Positions 44,057-55,638 of a DNA stretch of 64,000 nucleotides are shown here, piece by piece. The notes under the pieces were generated by a model. The model did no database searches. It saw only the letters and a list, made by a program, of their open reading frames with translations, and was not told the DNA's origin. The stretch is from Mesorhizobium sp. LHD-90 (GTDB taxonomy: Bacteria > Pseudomonadota > Alphaproteobacteria > Rhizobiales > Rhizobiaceae), in the NCBI RefSeq assembly GCF_030929505.1, contig NZ_JAVFVV010000011.1, positions 1 to 64,000 of the forward strand. Reading direction: 5' to 3'. Each line of letters starts with the position of its first letter. The stretch's first letter is position 1. The position numbers and the translations under genes are program-made.

Positions 44057-44243
44057 GATGTCTGGGCCTTGACCCCATGCGATTGGAGGTTTTCGTGAGT
44101 TCTTTCCATGCCTTGCGGTGCTGCGAGGCACCAAAATCCGCCGTTTTCACGGCCCATCCGCGCGCCGCGATGGCCGGCGCAGCGACGATGCGTCCGCCGG
44201 GGCGCCGCAGGCATCAGGCAATTGTTGACGTGAGGAGACCGAC

Positions 44244-45548
44244 ATGACGCGCGCATTCCATCCGACCCGACATGCGGTCCGCATCGCCGCGCTGGCGGCG
44301 ACCGCCGCGCTGACCGCGGCCGTCTTCGTGCTGCCGGCCAAGGCCGAGACCGACCCGAAGGCGGTGATCGCCACCTATGCTGACATCGCGCTGGCCAACT
44401 ATAGCGACGCGCTGATCACCGCGCAGGCGCTGGACGCGGCGGTGGACGCGCTGATCGCAAAACCTTCGGCCGAGACGCTTGCCGCCGCCAAGGAGGCCTG
44501 GAAGGCGGCGCGCATCCCCTACCAGCAGACGGAAGCCTACCGCTTCGGCAACGCCATCGTCGACGACTGGGAAGGCCGGGTGAACGCCTGGCCACTGGAC
44601 GAGGGCCTGATCGACTACGTCGACAAGAGCTACGGGACCGAATCCGACGAGAACACGCTCTATAGGGCCAATGTCATCGCCAACAAGGAAATCGAGATCA
44701 ACGGCGAGAAGATCGACGCCACGACCATCACGCCGGAGTTCCTGTCCGGCACGCTGCAGGAGGCCGGCGACATCGAGGCCAACGTCGCCACCGGTTACCA
44801 TGCAATCGAGTTCCTGCTGTGGGGCCAGGACCTGAACGGCACCGGACCGGGCGCAGGCAACCGCCCCTACACCGACTTCGACCAGGCGAACTGCACCGGC
44901 GGCAATTGCGACCGGCGCGCCGCCTATCTCGCCGCCGCCAGCGACCTGCTGGTGACCGATCTCGAGGAGATGGTCGCCAACTGGAAGACCGACGGCCCGG
45001 CGCGCAAGGCGTTGACCGACGGCGACGCGAAGGCCGGCATCGCCACCATCCTGACCGGCATGGGCTCGCTCTCCTACGGCGAGTTGGCCGGCGAGCGCAT
45101 GAAGCTCGGCCTGCTGCTGCACGATCCGGAGGAGGAGCATGACTGCTTCTCCGACAATACCTATATCTCGCATCTCTACGACGCCGTCGGCATCCGCAAC
45201 GTCTACACCGGCAGCTACACGCGCGTGGACGGCAGCAAGGTGGAAGGTCCGTCGATCTCGGCGCTGGTGAAGCAAGCCGATCCGGCGGTGGACGCCGAGC
45301 TCACGGCCAAGCTGAACGCCACCGTCGAGAAGATGGAAGCGATGAAGACGCGCGCCGAGGGCGGCGAGGCCTATGACCAGCAGATCGGCGAGGGCAATGC
45401 GGACGGCAATGCCACCGTGCAGGCGGCGATCGACGCGCTGGTCGACCAGACCAAATCGATCGAGCGCGCGGTGGCGGCCCTCAAGCTCGACGCCATCGCC
45501 TTCGAGGGGTCGGACAGCCTCGATGCGCCCGACAAGGTGTTCCAGTGA
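44244..45548 (+). CDS. imelysin family periplasmic iron-uptake protein (peptidase M75-like)
   Basis: The product is 434 residues with a Sec signal (cleavage after AKA, about 34). The imelysin GxHxxE motif is present as G184-Y-H186-A-I-E189. Imelysins such as EfeO/IrpA and ICMP-type proteins bind iron in the periplasm and are not active proteases in most cases. A near-match QxxxY/F region (QQTEAYRFG) precedes it. It is the first gene of the locus downstream of the ICE-like box. Confidence 0.95.
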   Translation: MTRAFHPTRHAVRIAALAATAALTAAVFVLPAKAETDPKAVIATYADIALANYSDALITAQALDAAVDALIAKPSAETLAAAKEAWKAARIPYQQTEAYRFGNAIVDDWEGRVNAWPLDEGLIDYVDKSYGTESDENTLYRANVIANKEIEINGEKIDATTITPEFLSGTLQEAGDIEANVATGYHAIEFLLWGQDLNGTGPGAGNRPYTDFDQANCTGGNCDRRAAYLAAASDLLVTDLEEMVANWKTDGPARKALTDGDAKAGIATILTGMGSLSYGELAGERMKLGLLLHDPEEEHDCFSDNTYISHLYDAVGIRNVYTGSYTRVDGSKVEGPSISALVKQADPAVDAELTAKLNATVEKMEAMKTRAEGGEAYDQQIGEGNADGNATVQAAIDALVDQTKSIERAVAALKLDAIAFEGSDSLDAPDKVFQ

Positions 45549-45589
45549 TGTCAGGCCGCAAACTCTACTCCGGCGGCCAACTGCAGGCG

Positions 45590-45670
45590 TTTTCTGCGCT
45601 TCCGGTGCTCACGTACTTAAACGTACGCTCCGCTCCGGTTCTCGAAAACACCCGCATTTGTCTCGCCGGA
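45590..45670. repeat. short repeat, GCGCTTCCGGTGCTC family
   Basis: GCGCTTCCGGTGCTC, then ACGTAC-TTAAA-CGTAC, then GCTCCGGTTCTCGAAAAC. A second copy lies at 54790-54875. It lies in the gap between imelysin and bfd. Confidence 0.75.
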
Positions 45671-45765
45671 GCGAGTTATCAGCCAGACATCCCGGTCTAA
45701 GGACCGCGAACAAAGCCAAACGGCGCGGGACAAAAGACCGCGCCGCCAGCCAGCCAGAGTAGAAA

Positions 45766-46077
45766 ATGCTGATCTGTCACTGCAACCTGATAACCGAAAG
45801 GGAGATCGAAGAAGCAATCCTTGACCTGTTGGAGCAGGACCCTTGGTCGCTTATCGTGCCTGCGAAGGTCTATCACAGCCTCCGCAAGCGAGGGCGCTGT
45901 TGCGGCTGCTTCCCAAATGTGGTGGAAACGATCATTCGGGTAACCGAAGCCTACCATCTCCAGTCGGAGGCGACCGGGATGGATGTCGTTTCACACCTGG
46001 ACCGCGTCCGAGGACTGCGGGCCGAATACGGGAGCAGGATCCATGAAGGGCGAAAAGCAGGTCATCGAGCGGCTTAA
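45766..46077 (+). CDS. bfd: bacterioferritin-associated ferredoxin-like protein
   Basis: The product is 103 residues. The [2Fe-2S] ligands are C4-x-C6 and C45-x-x-C48, the spacing used by Bfd. In other bacteria Bfd reduces heme-bound iron in bacterioferritin so stored iron can leave. The C-terminal 35 residues extend beyond the usual domain and overlap bfr by 35 bases. Being 5' of bfr, in the same operon, supports the role. Confidence 0.88.
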   Translation: MLICHCNLITEREIEEAILDLLEQDPWSLIVPAKVYHSLRKRGRCCGCFPNVVETIIRVTEAYHLQSEATGMDVVSHLDRVRGLRAEYGSRIHEGRKAGHRAA

Positions 46078-46528
46078 CGAGGCTCTGTTTCTGGAGCTCG
46101 GCGCCGTCAACCAGTATTGGCTTCACTACCGCCTTCTCGACGACTGGGGATACCAGAAGCTCGCCAAGAAGGAGCGCGCGGAATCGATCGAGGAAATGCA
46201 TCACGCAGACAAGATCGTCGTCCGCATCATCTTCCTCGAAGGGCACCCCAACCTGCAGTCCGTGGCGCCGCTACGCATCGGCCAGAATGTCAAGGAAGTG
46301 CTGGAATCCGACCTCGCCGGCGAATACGACGCCCGCACCTCCTACAAGAAATCGCGCGAGATCTGCCACGACCTCGGCGACTACGTGACGATGGAACTGT
46401 TCGAGGAACTCCTGAAAGACGAGGAAGGCCATATCGACTTCCTCGAGACCCAGCTCGACCTGCTCGCCTCGATCGGCGAGGAGAAGTACGGGCAGCTCAA
46501 CGCCGAACCGGCGAACGACGTCGACTGA
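46043..46528 (+). CDS. bfr: bacterioferritin
   Basis: The product is 161 residues. Every ferroxidase residue is kept: E18, E51, H54, E94, E127 and H130, and the heme ligand M52 is present. It forms the 24-mer iron store. The ATG at 46043 gives the family N-terminus ([12 protein letters not shown]). It lies between imelysin and the di-heme gene, tying uptake to storage. Confidence 0.97.
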   Translation: MKGEKQVIERLNEALFLELGAVNQYWLHYRLLDDWGYQKLAKKERAESIEEMHHADKIVVRIIFLEGHPNLQSVAPLRIGQNVKEVLESDLAGEYDARTSYKKSREICHDLGDYVTMELFEELLKDEEGHIDFLETQLDLLASIGEEKYGQLNAEPANDVD

Positions 46529-46537
46529 GATGGCTTC

Positions 46538-48294
<1,757 letters not shown>

Positions 48295-48295
<1 letters not shown>

Positions 48296-49356
48296 TGCGC
48301 TTCTTCCTGTCTGCCATTGCGGCCTTGGCGAGTTTTTGTGCCTCTCCCGCCCTCGCCGCCAACGCCACAATCGAAAAGGCGATCGACGGTTTTGTGCGTC
48401 CCGCCTATGCCGATCTCCACACGGCGGCGGCAAAAGAGACCGGCGACATGCAGGCGCTGTGCGCCGAGCCCTCGCCCGAAAACCTGGCGGCGGTGCAGAA
48501 AAACTTCGTCGCGCTGGTGTCGGCCTGGTCGCAAGTGGAGATCATCCGCTTCGGCCCGGTGACCGAGGAGAACCGGCAGGACCGCATCCTGTTCTGGCCG
48601 GACCGCAAGAGCATCGGCCTGAAGCAGGTGCAGGCGGCTCTGGCCGACAAGGATCCGACCGCCAGCGACCCCGCGCGGCTTGCGGGGAAAAGCGTCGCCA
48701 TGCAGGGGCTGGGCGCGCTGGAGTTCGTGCTGTTCGGCACCGGTTCCGAAACGCTGAAAGCGCCCGGCGACCCCTATCGCTGCTCCTACGGCCTGGCGAT
48801 CGCGCAAAACCTCGAGGAGATGGCGAAGACCATCTCCGAGGCCTGGCAGGACCCTTCGGGCATCGCAAGAACCTGGGCCAATCCGGGGCCGGACAATGCG
48901 CTCTACCGCACCGACGACGAAGCGCTGACCGAACTGTTCGACGTGTTCGTGCATGGGCTGGAAATGGTGCGCGACGTGCGGCTGAACGGTTTTCTGGGCC
49001 AGACGCCGGACGACGACAGACCGAAACAGGCGATCTTCTGGCGCTCGGGCGCAACGGTCATTTCGCTCGGCGAGAACCTGGCCGGTATGAAAGCCCTGTT
49101 CGAGGCGTCCGGACTGGCTGACCTGCTGCCGTCGGACTCCGGGTGGATCGCCGATTCGATAGGTTTCGAGTTCAATACGGCACAGACGATGATCGGCCAT
49201 GAACCCGTGCCGATCACCGAAATCCTGGCCAGCGACCATCGCGGCGGGCTGCCGGCGTTCCGGCTGATCACCTCGCATCTGTCGGAACTGTTCGGCGTAA
49301 ACCTTTCCGCCGCGCTCGGGCTCTCTGCCGGCTTTTCGTCGTTGGACGGGGATTGA
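48295..49356 (+). CDS. second imelysin-family protein, GxHxxE His lost
   Basis: The product is 353 residues, ATG overlapping the previous stop (TGATG). A Sec signal ends after ALA (about 21). The motif corresponding to GxHxxE is G138-L-G140-A-L-E143, so the His is Gly. The fold may still bind iron or act as a partner to the first imelysin. In Pseudomonas-type loci a DHOR gene is also followed by an imelysin and DUF1513, as here. Confidence 0.9.
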
Positions 49357-49360
49357 GGCG

Positions 49361-50461
49361 GTGCGCACGCCGCTGTTTGACCGCCGCGATTTCCTGAAGG
49401 CCGCCGGCGCGTCCTTCGTCGCTGCGCTGGCGCCGGCGGCGCAGGCGCGGACGGCAGAGGCCGACGCACTGTTCGCGAGCGCCTACCAGAACCGCGGTGG
49501 CGGTTTCGGCGTCGCGATCCTCACCGAGCAGGGCAAGATCGTCCATTCGGTCGACCTGCCGGATCGCGGCCATGACATAACCTTCGATCCGGTTTCGCGG
49601 CGCTCGGTGGTTTTCGCTCGCCAGCCCGGCACGTTCGCCGTCGTCTTCGACCACACCAACAAGGCCGAGCCGGTAACGATCCCGAGCGTGGCTGGCCGGC
49701 ATTTTTTCGGGCACGGCGTGTTCTCGCCGGACGGAAAGCTCCTTTACGCGACGGAGAACGATTTCGACAATTCCGAGGGCATGATCGGCATTTACGACGC
49801 GACCGACGCCTTCCGCCGCATCGGCGAGTTCCCGACCCACGGCGTCGGGCCACACGAGTTGCTGCTCTGTCCCGACGGCAAGACGCTGGCCATCGCCAAT
49901 GGCGGCATCGAGACGCATCCGGATTTCGGCGCGGCGAAACTCAATATCCCGACGATGAAACCGTCGCTCGTCTTCGTCGACCGCGAGACCGGCGACCTGG
50001 TCGAAAGCCACGAACTGCCGCCCGCGCTGCACAAACTCTCCATCCGCCACATGGATTTCGATCGCGACGGCACGCTGTGGTTCGGCTGCCAGCATGAAGG
50101 GCCGGCGACCGAGCGGCCGGCGCTGGTCGGCCGCGCCCGCATGGGCGAGCGTTTCGAACTGGTCGACTTGCCGGAAACGGCGCTGATTGGCCTGCGCAAC
50201 TATGTGGGATCGGTGGCGGCAAACCCGGCGGCAGGGACGGTCGCGATCTCCTCGCCGCAAGGCAATTCACTGGTGGTGCTCGATGCGGTCACCGGCGCGG
50301 TGGCCTCAGTGCGCGACCTGACCGAGGTCTGCGGCATCGCCCCGGACAGCGCCGGGTTCCTCGCCAGCACCGGCACGGGCGAGATCGTGCCGCCGGAAGG
50401 CTCGGCGCATTCCGATCCGCACTATGTGTGGGACAATCATATGCTGCGGATCGAGGGGTAG
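49361..50461 (+). CDS. Tat-exported DUF1513 protein
   Basis: The product is 366 residues, GTG start. The twin-arginine motif is DRRDFLKAAGASF at residues 7-19, followed by a cleavage site after AQA. The mature protein is a beta-propeller-like DUF1513 with GHGVFSPDGKLLYATEN and GIGPHE-like (GVGPHELLL) blades. It closes the iron locus and is probably folded with a cofactor before export. Its function is not established. Confidence 0.93.
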   Translation: MRTPLFDRRDFLKAAGASFVAALAPAAQARTAEADALFASAYQNRGGGFGVAILTEQGKIVHSVDLPDRGHDITFDPVSRRSVVFARQPGTFAVVFDHTNKAEPVTIPSVAGRHFFGHGVFSPDGKLLYATENDFDNSEGMIGIYDATDAFRRIGEFPTHGVGPHELLLCPDGKTLAIANGGIETHPDFGAAKLNIPTMKPSLVFVDRETGDLVESHELPPALHKLSIRHMDFDRDGTLWFGCQHEGPATERPALVGRARMGERFELVDLPETALIGLRNYVGSVAANPAAGTVAISSPQGNSLVVLDAVTGAVASVRDLTEVCGIAPDSAGFLASTGTGEIVPPEGSAHSDPHYVWDNHMLRIEG

Positions 50462-50562
50462 GCGGCGGAAAACTCATGACGGCCTCTCCAACGATGCGTT
50501 AGAGGCAAAACATGAGACATCGTACATTGGCAATATTGGCACCGGGAATCAGACGGCGTTCC

Positions 50563-50729
50563 TTCGCACCCCCCTCTGTCCTGCCGGACATCTCCCCCGC
50601 AAGGGGGGAGATTGCGCCGGCCGCTTTGGTTTCGCCAATCGCCGGCGTTGGAGCAGGAGCGATGCCGCCGAAACTGCCAATCTCCCCTCTTGCGGGGGAG
50701 ATGTCCGGCAGGACAGAGGGGGGTGCGAA
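50563..50729. repeat. palindromic repeat between the DUF1513 gene and hrpB
   Basis: Arms of about 51 bases (50563-50613 and 50679-50729) with GTCCTGCCGGACATCTCCCC and its complement. It fills most of the gap between the genes, and hrpB begins 25 bases after its right end. Confidence 0.85.
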
Positions 50730-50753
50730 GAACACCGCATCTCCAATCCAATC

Positions 50754-53357
50754 GTGACCATCAACCTCCCCACCCTCCCCGTCACCGAGGCGCTGCCGTC
50801 GCTGCTTGCCGCACTAGACGCCGGCAGCAGCGCCGTGCTGGTGGCGCCACCGGGCGCGGGCAAGACGACGCTTGTGCCGCTGGCGCTGCTCGATGCCAAA
50901 TGGCGCGGCGACGGCACCATCCTGCTGCTGGAGCCGCGCCGGCTGGCGGCGCGGGCGGCGGCGCGGCGCATGGCGCAACTGCTCGGCGAGGAACCGGGAG
51001 GCACGGTCGGCTACGCCATGCGCATGGAGCGAAAGGTCTCGGCGAGGACGCGCATAGTCGTCGTCACCGAAGGCATTTTGGCGCGCATGATCCTCGACGA
51101 TCCGGAGCTTCCGGGCATTGCCGCGATCCTGTTCGACGAGTTTCATGAGCGCTCGCTGGACGGCGATTTCGGATTGGCGCTGGCGCTCGACGTGCAAGGG
51201 GCGCTGCGGCCGGATTTGCGCCTGCTGGTGATGTCGGCCACCGTCGACGGCGCGCGGGTGGCGAGGCTGCTGGGCGATGCGACGCCGGTGATCGAAAGCG
51301 CCGGGCGCAGCTTTCCAGTCGACATCCACTATTCCGAGCGGGCGCCCGGCGCGCCGATCGAGGATGCGGTGGCGGCGGCGGTGCACGAGGCGCTGGCCAC
51401 CGAGGAAGGAAGCGTGCTGGCCTTCCTGCCCGGCCAGCGCGAGATTCTTCGCACGGCCGAGCAGCTGGAGGCGCGCGTCGCAGGGACGGTCGACGTGATG
51501 CCACTTTACGGCCAACTCGACGCCCGCACGCAGGACGCGGCGATAAGACCGGCGCCGATCGGGCGGCGGAAAGTCGTGCTGGCGACCTCTATCGCCGAGA
51601 CCTCGATCACCATAGACGGCGTGCGGGTGGTCATCGATTCCGGCCTGTCGCGGGTGCCGCGCTTCGAGCCGGCGTCCGGGCTGACGCGGCTGGAGACGGT
51701 GCGGGTGAGCCGCGCCTCCGCCGACCAGCGCACCGGCCGCGCCGGGCGCACCCAGCCGGGCGTCGCGATCCGCCTGTGGCGGGCCGAGCAGACGGCGTCG
51801 CTCGCGGCCTACAACACGCCCGAAATCCTCGAAGCCGACCTGTCGTCGCTCACGCTCGACTGCGCCGCCTTCGGCATAGCCGACCCACGCGCGCTGGCCT
51901 TCCTCGATCCGCCGCCGGGACCTGCGCTTGCCGAGGCGCGGGCCTTGCTGACCGCGCTCGATGCGCTCGACCCCGACGGTCGGCTGACCGAAGCGGGCGC
52001 AGCGATGCGCAAACTCGCGCTGCCGGTGCGGCTGGCGCATATGGTGGCGGAAGCGGCGCGCAACGGCGCCGGGCACGAAGCGGCGCAACTCGCCGTGCTG
52101 CTGACCGAACGCGGGCTGGGCGGCGACAGTGTAGACCTGGAGCGGCGACTGGAGCGATTCCGCGGTGAGAAATCGCCGCGGGCGGTGGCGGCAAGGCAAT
52201 TGGCGGAGAGGCTGGCGCGGACCTCACCCTCCCCTTTGAGGGGAGGGTCGCGGAGCAACCCGCTCAGAACGAGCGGGTCTGGGACCCGGGGTGGGGTCGG
52301 TTATGAAGCGCTTCATCCTGAAGCGACCCCACCCCGTCTCGCGATCTCCGCTTCGCTCCGACCGCTCGCCGACCCTCCCCTCAAGGGGGAGGGTGAGGTC
52401 GGCGCGCTTCTTCTCCTTGCCTGGCCGGACCGGGTGGCGAAGGCGCGGGGCGAGCGTGGGCGCTTCGTGCTGGCCAATGGCAGCGGTGCAATGCTGGACG
52501 CCGCCGACCCCCTGGCGGGCAAGCAATATCTTGTCGTGGCCGACCTGCAGGGCAAGGCGCAGAACGCGCGCATCACCTCCGCCGCCGCGGTAAGCGAGGC
52601 CGACATCCGCGCCGTGCTCGGCGAGCGGCTGGAACGCCGGCGGACAACCGAATTCGACGTCGAGCGCCGCGCCGTGCGGACGCGCGAAAGCGTGCGGCTG
52701 GGCGCCGTGATGCTGTCGGAACAGCTTCTGCCGCCGCCAAAAGGCGACGCCGCCGACCGGGCGATCCTCGACGCGCTGCGCGAGCATGGACTTTCGCTGC
52801 TGCCGTGGAGCAAGGAGGCCGAGACGCTACGCGCTCGACTGGCGTGGCTGCGCGCTGCAGTGGGCGAACCCTGGCCTGACGTGTCCGACGCGGCACTGAC
52901 CGAGGCACTGGAGGACTGGCTTCTGCCCTTCCTCACCGGCGAGGCGGCCTTTTCCCGCATCGACCCCGGCGCGGTGACGCAGGGTCTGCGCTCGCTTCTG
53001 CCGCACGATCTCGGCCGCCGGCTGGACAAGGCCGCACCCACACATTTTGCCGCGCCGTCGGGCAGCAGCGTGCCGATCCGCTATGACGGCGAGACGCCGG
53101 TGCTGGCGATCAGGGTGCAGGAACTGTTCGGGCTGACAAAACATCCGGCGATCGGCGATGGAAAGGTGCCGCTGACGCTGGAACTGCTGTCGCCGGCGCA
53201 CCGGCCGATCCAGACGACACGCGATCTGCCCGCCTTCTGGCGCGGCTCCTGGGCCGACGTGCGCGCCGACATGCGCGGGCGCTACCCCAAACATGTCTGG
53301 CCGGAAGATCCGGCCAGCGCGACGGCCACGGCCCGGGCCAAGCCGAGAGGGACGTAG
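50754..53357 (+). CDS. hrpB: ATP-dependent helicase HrpB with an in-frame repeat
   Basis: The product is 867 residues from the GTG at 50754. Motif I is APPGAGKTT at 31-39, motif II is DEFH at 128-131, and the DEAH-type helicase C-terminal domain and HrpB tail (AWPDRVAKARG and the region near the stop) are present. Residues about 490-549 are read from the palindromic repeat at 52221-52399, in an expected linker just before the AWPDRVAK block; without it the protein is about 808 residues, close to the usual size. The frame is open to 50424 but that part is the upstream repeat. Confidence 0.93.
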   Translation: MTINLPTLPVTEALPSLLAALDAGSSAVLVAPPGAGKTTLVPLALLDAKWRGDGTILLLEPRRLAARAAARRMAQLLGEEPGGTVGYAMRMERKVSARTRIVVVTEGILARMILDDPELPGIAAILFDEFHERSLDGDFGLALALDVQGALRPDLRLLVMSATVDGARVARLLGDATPVIESAGRSFPVDIHYSERAPGAPIEDAVAAAVHEALATEEGSVLAFLPGQREILRTAEQLEARVAGTVDVMPLYGQLDARTQDAAIRPAPIGRRKVVLATSIAETSITIDGVRVVIDSGLSRVPRFEPASGLTRLETVRVSRASADQRTGRAGRTQPGVAIRLWRAEQTASLAAYNTPEILEADLSSLTLDCAAFGIADPRALAFLDPPPGPALAEARALLTALDALDPDGRLTEAGAAMRKLALPVRLAHMVAEAARNGAGHEAAQLAVLLTERGLGGDSVDLERRLERFRGEKSPRAVAARQLAERLARTSPSPLRGGSRSNPLRTSGSGTRGGVGYEALHPEATPPRLAISASLRPLADPPLKGEGEVGALLLLAWPDRVAKARGERGRFVLANGSGAMLDAADPLAGKQYLVVADLQGKAQNARITSAAAVSEADIRAVLGERLERRRTTEFDVERRAVRTRESVRLGAVMLSEQLLPPPKGDAADRAILDALREHGLSLLPWSKEAETLRARLAWLRAAVGEPWPDVSDAALTEALEDWLLPFLTGEAAFSRIDPGAVTQGLRSLLPHDLGRRLDKAAPTHFAAPSGSSVPIRYDGETPVLAIRVQELFGLTKHPAIGDGKVPLTLELLSPAHRPIQTTRDLPAFWRGSWADVRADMRGRYPKHVWPEDPASATATARAKPRGT
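52221..52399. repeat. palindromic repeat read in frame inside hrpB
   Basis: Arms ACCTCACCCTCCCC and GGGGGAGGGTGAGGT at 52221 and 52385 bracket about 180 bases. The element is the family of 40874 and 42361. It has no stop codon in the hrpB frame. Confidence 0.88.
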
Positions 53358-53441
53358 CCCGCTCAATCAAACCGCATTGCGCCGTCGTGCCGGAGGGAAT
53401 ACGGCTCGCGTGTCGGCAATAGGAAACCGGCGCGGAGCACA

Positions 53442-54758
53442 ATGATCAAACCGTTCGTCTCGTCCGACTACGAGCAGCAGCACAGGCTCAGGCTGAACAC
53501 CCTGATCCGCCTGCGCTGGCTGGCGATCGTCGGCCAGAGCGTGACGGTGGTGGTGGTCGCCTACTGGCTGAACTTCCCGCTGCCGGTCAGCCTGTGTTTT
53601 GCGTTGATCGCCTGCTCGGCCTGGCTCAACCTCTATCTCACCTTCCGCTATCCGTCGGCGCACCGGCTGGCGCCGAACGCGGCGCTGGCGACGCTGCTGT
53701 TCGATTCGCTGCAGCTCGCCGGCCTGCTCTTCCTCACCGGCGGGCTGACCAACCCGTTTTCGCTGCTCTTGACCGTGCCGGTGGTGATCTCGGCCACGAC
53801 GCTGCCGCTGCGGATGACGGCGGTGCTGGGCGGGCTGGTGATGGCCATGGCGAGCCTCCTGGTGTTCTACCATTTTCCGCTGCCATGGATCGAGGGTGCG
53901 GCGCTCACAATCCCCTTCGTCTACGTCGCCGGCATGTGGATGGCGGTGTTTTCATCCATCACCTTCACCGCCGTCTATGCCTGGCGGGTAGCGGAGGAGG
54001 CGCGGCTGCTGGCCAACGCGCTTGCCGCCACCGAACTGGTGCTGCAGCGCGAGCAACATCTTTCGGCGCTGGACGGGCTGGCGGCGGCGGCGGCGCACGA
54101 ACTCGGCACGCCACTCGCCACCATCACCGTGGTCGCCAAGGAGATGGAACGGGCGCTGGGCGAAGATCCGAAATACCGCGAGGACGTGACTTTGCTGCGC
54201 TCGCAGAGCGAACGCTGCCGCGAGATCCTCAAGCGGCTGACCAGCCTGTCGACCGAAGGCGAGCAGCATCTGGCGCGGCTGCCGCTGACCTCGCTGATCG
54301 AGGAGGTGATCGCCCCGCATCGCGACTTCGGCATCGCCATCCGCCTGGAGCCGCGCGAATGCGTCGGCGAGGAGCCGGTCGGGCAGCGCAACCCCGGCGT
54401 CATCTACGGGCTCGGCAACCTCGTCGAGAACGCCGTCGACTTCGCCTCCGGCGCGGTCACCGTGCGCTGGCGCTGGGACGCCGAACAGGTGATCATCGAC
54501 GTGATCGACGACGGCCCCGGCTTCCCGCCGGAAATCCTCGACCGCATCGGCGAGCCCTATATGTCGACGCGCCAGGGCGCCGAGCCGGGCGGCGGGCTCG
54601 GGCTCGGCCTGTTCATCGCCAAGACGCTGCTGGAGCGCTCGGGCGCGAAACTCTCCTTCTTCAACGCCAACCAGCGCGGACTGGGCGCGGTGGCGCAAGT
54701 GGTATGGAGCCGCGAGCAGTTCGTCAGTCGGCGAACGGCCCCGGCCGATGCGTTTTAG
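53442..54758 (+). CDS. actS: redox-sensing histidine kinase ActS (RegB/PrrB)
   Basis: The product is 438 residues. Six membrane helices (about 25-185) contain the quinone-binding motif GGLTNPF at 100-106. The H-box is AAAHELGTPL with H219; the redox Cys is C259 in SERCREIL; the N, G1 and G2 boxes (NLVENAVDFA, DDGPGFP, GGGLGLGLF) follow. It senses quinone redox state and controls ActR. The TAG stop touches the left arm of a repeat. Confidence 0.96.
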   Translation: MIKPFVSSDYEQQHRLRLNTLIRLRWLAIVGQSVTVVVVAYWLNFPLPVSLCFALIACSAWLNLYLTFRYPSAHRLAPNAALATLLFDSLQLAGLLFLTGGLTNPFSLLLTVPVVISATTLPLRMTAVLGGLVMAMASLLVFYHFPLPWIEGAALTIPFVYVAGMWMAVFSSITFTAVYAWRVAEEARLLANALAATELVLQREQHLSALDGLAAAAAHELGTPLATITVVAKEMERALGEDPKYREDVTLLRSQSERCREILKRLTSLSTEGEQHLARLPLTSLIEEVIAPHRDFGIAIRLEPRECVGEEPVGQRNPGVIYGLGNLVENAVDFASGAVTVRWRWDAEQVIIDVIDDGPGFPPEILDRIGEPYMSTRQGAEPGGGLGLGLFIAKTLLERSGAKLSFFNANQRGLGAVAQVVWSREQFVSRRTAPADAF

Positions 54759-54901
54759 GGTCTGTTGATATTCGGGCCAAGGCGGCCTGCAAATGGCGCT
54801 TTTCTGCGCTTCCGATGCTCTTGTACCTTCACGTACACTGCGCTTCGGTTCTCGAAAACCGCCATTTTCGGCGCGCCCTGACCTGAATCTCAACAGACCC
54901 C
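54758..54901. repeat. palindromic repeat between actS and actR
   Basis: GGGTCTGTTGATATTC at 54758-54773 pairs with GAATCTCAACAGACCC at 54886-54901. The centre contains a second copy of the GCGCTTCC-repeat found at 45590. It separates the kinase from its regulator. Confidence 0.85.
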
Positions 54902-54975
54902 AGGCCGGCTGAGGTGGTATTTAGGCCTTCGGCAAGCTATATCCTACCCAAAAGACCAAGAACGGATGGACGACG

Positions 54976-55539
54976 ATGATCGCCGAGGAAACGCTGCACG
55001 ACAAGGCCATAGGACCCGACGCCTCGCTGCTGCTGGTCGATGACGACAAGCCGTTCCTGACCCGGCTGGCGCGCGCCATGGAAGCACGCGGCTTCGCGGT
55101 CGACACGGCCGAAAGCGTCGAGGAGGCGGTCGCCAAGGCGAAGGCGGGCGCGCCGGCTTATGCGGTGGTTGACATGCGGCTGGGCGACGGCAACGGGCTC
55201 GACGTGGTGGCGGCGATCCGCGAGAGCCGCGCCGACACGCGCACCGTCATCCTCACCGGCTACGGCAACATCGCCACCGCCGTGACCGCCGTGAAACTCG
55301 GCGCCATTGACTATCTGTCGAAACCGGCCGACGCCGACGACATCTATGCCGCGCTGACCCGCACCGGCGGCGAGCGTGCCGCCCCGCCGGAAAACCCGAT
55401 GTCGGCCGACCGCGTGCGCTGGGAGCATATCCAGCGAGTCTACGAGATGTGCGACCGCAACGTCTCCGAGACGGCGCGCCGGCTCAACATGCATCGCCGC
55501 ACACTGCAGCGGATTCTGGCCAAGCGCGCTCCGCGCTGA
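54976..55539 (+). CDS. actR: redox response regulator ActR (RegA/PrrA)
   Basis: The product is 187 residues. The receiver domain has D66 as the phosphoacceptor (DMRLGDGNG), K116 at its end, and the C-terminal Fis-like HTH at about 152-185 (ETARRLNMHRRTLQRILAKRAPR). The HTH is the strongly conserved RegA tail. It controls energy and redox genes in response to ActS. Confidence 0.97.
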   Translation: MIAEETLHDKAIGPDASLLLVDDDKPFLTRLARAMEARGFAVDTAESVEEAVAKAKAGAPAYAVVDMRLGDGNGLDVVAAIRESRADTRTVILTGYGNIATAVTAVKLGAIDYLSKPADADDIYAALTRTGGERAAPPENPMSADRVRWEHIQRVYEMCDRNVSETARRLNMHRRTLQRILAKRAPR

Positions 55540-55638
55540 CGGGCCGATCGCCGCGGCGTTCCCCTGCGGGGTTGCCACGAGCTTTCTTGCACGGCATTCA
55601 ATCGGCATGACCTTGATGCGCCTGCGAGGGAGAGCCGC

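Larger units (their letters stand above)
43735..44243. other. divergent regulatory region of the iron locus
   Basis: About 0.5 kb separating the flavoprotein gene from imelysin. It contains the ICE-like palindrome (43946-43962) and a long imperfect hairpin (44022-44056). No gene is supported. Confidence 0.6.

Noticed and set aside
50437-50751. Minus-strand frames of about 80-105 codons before hrpB
   Set aside because: They are read from the palindromic repeat at 50563-50729.
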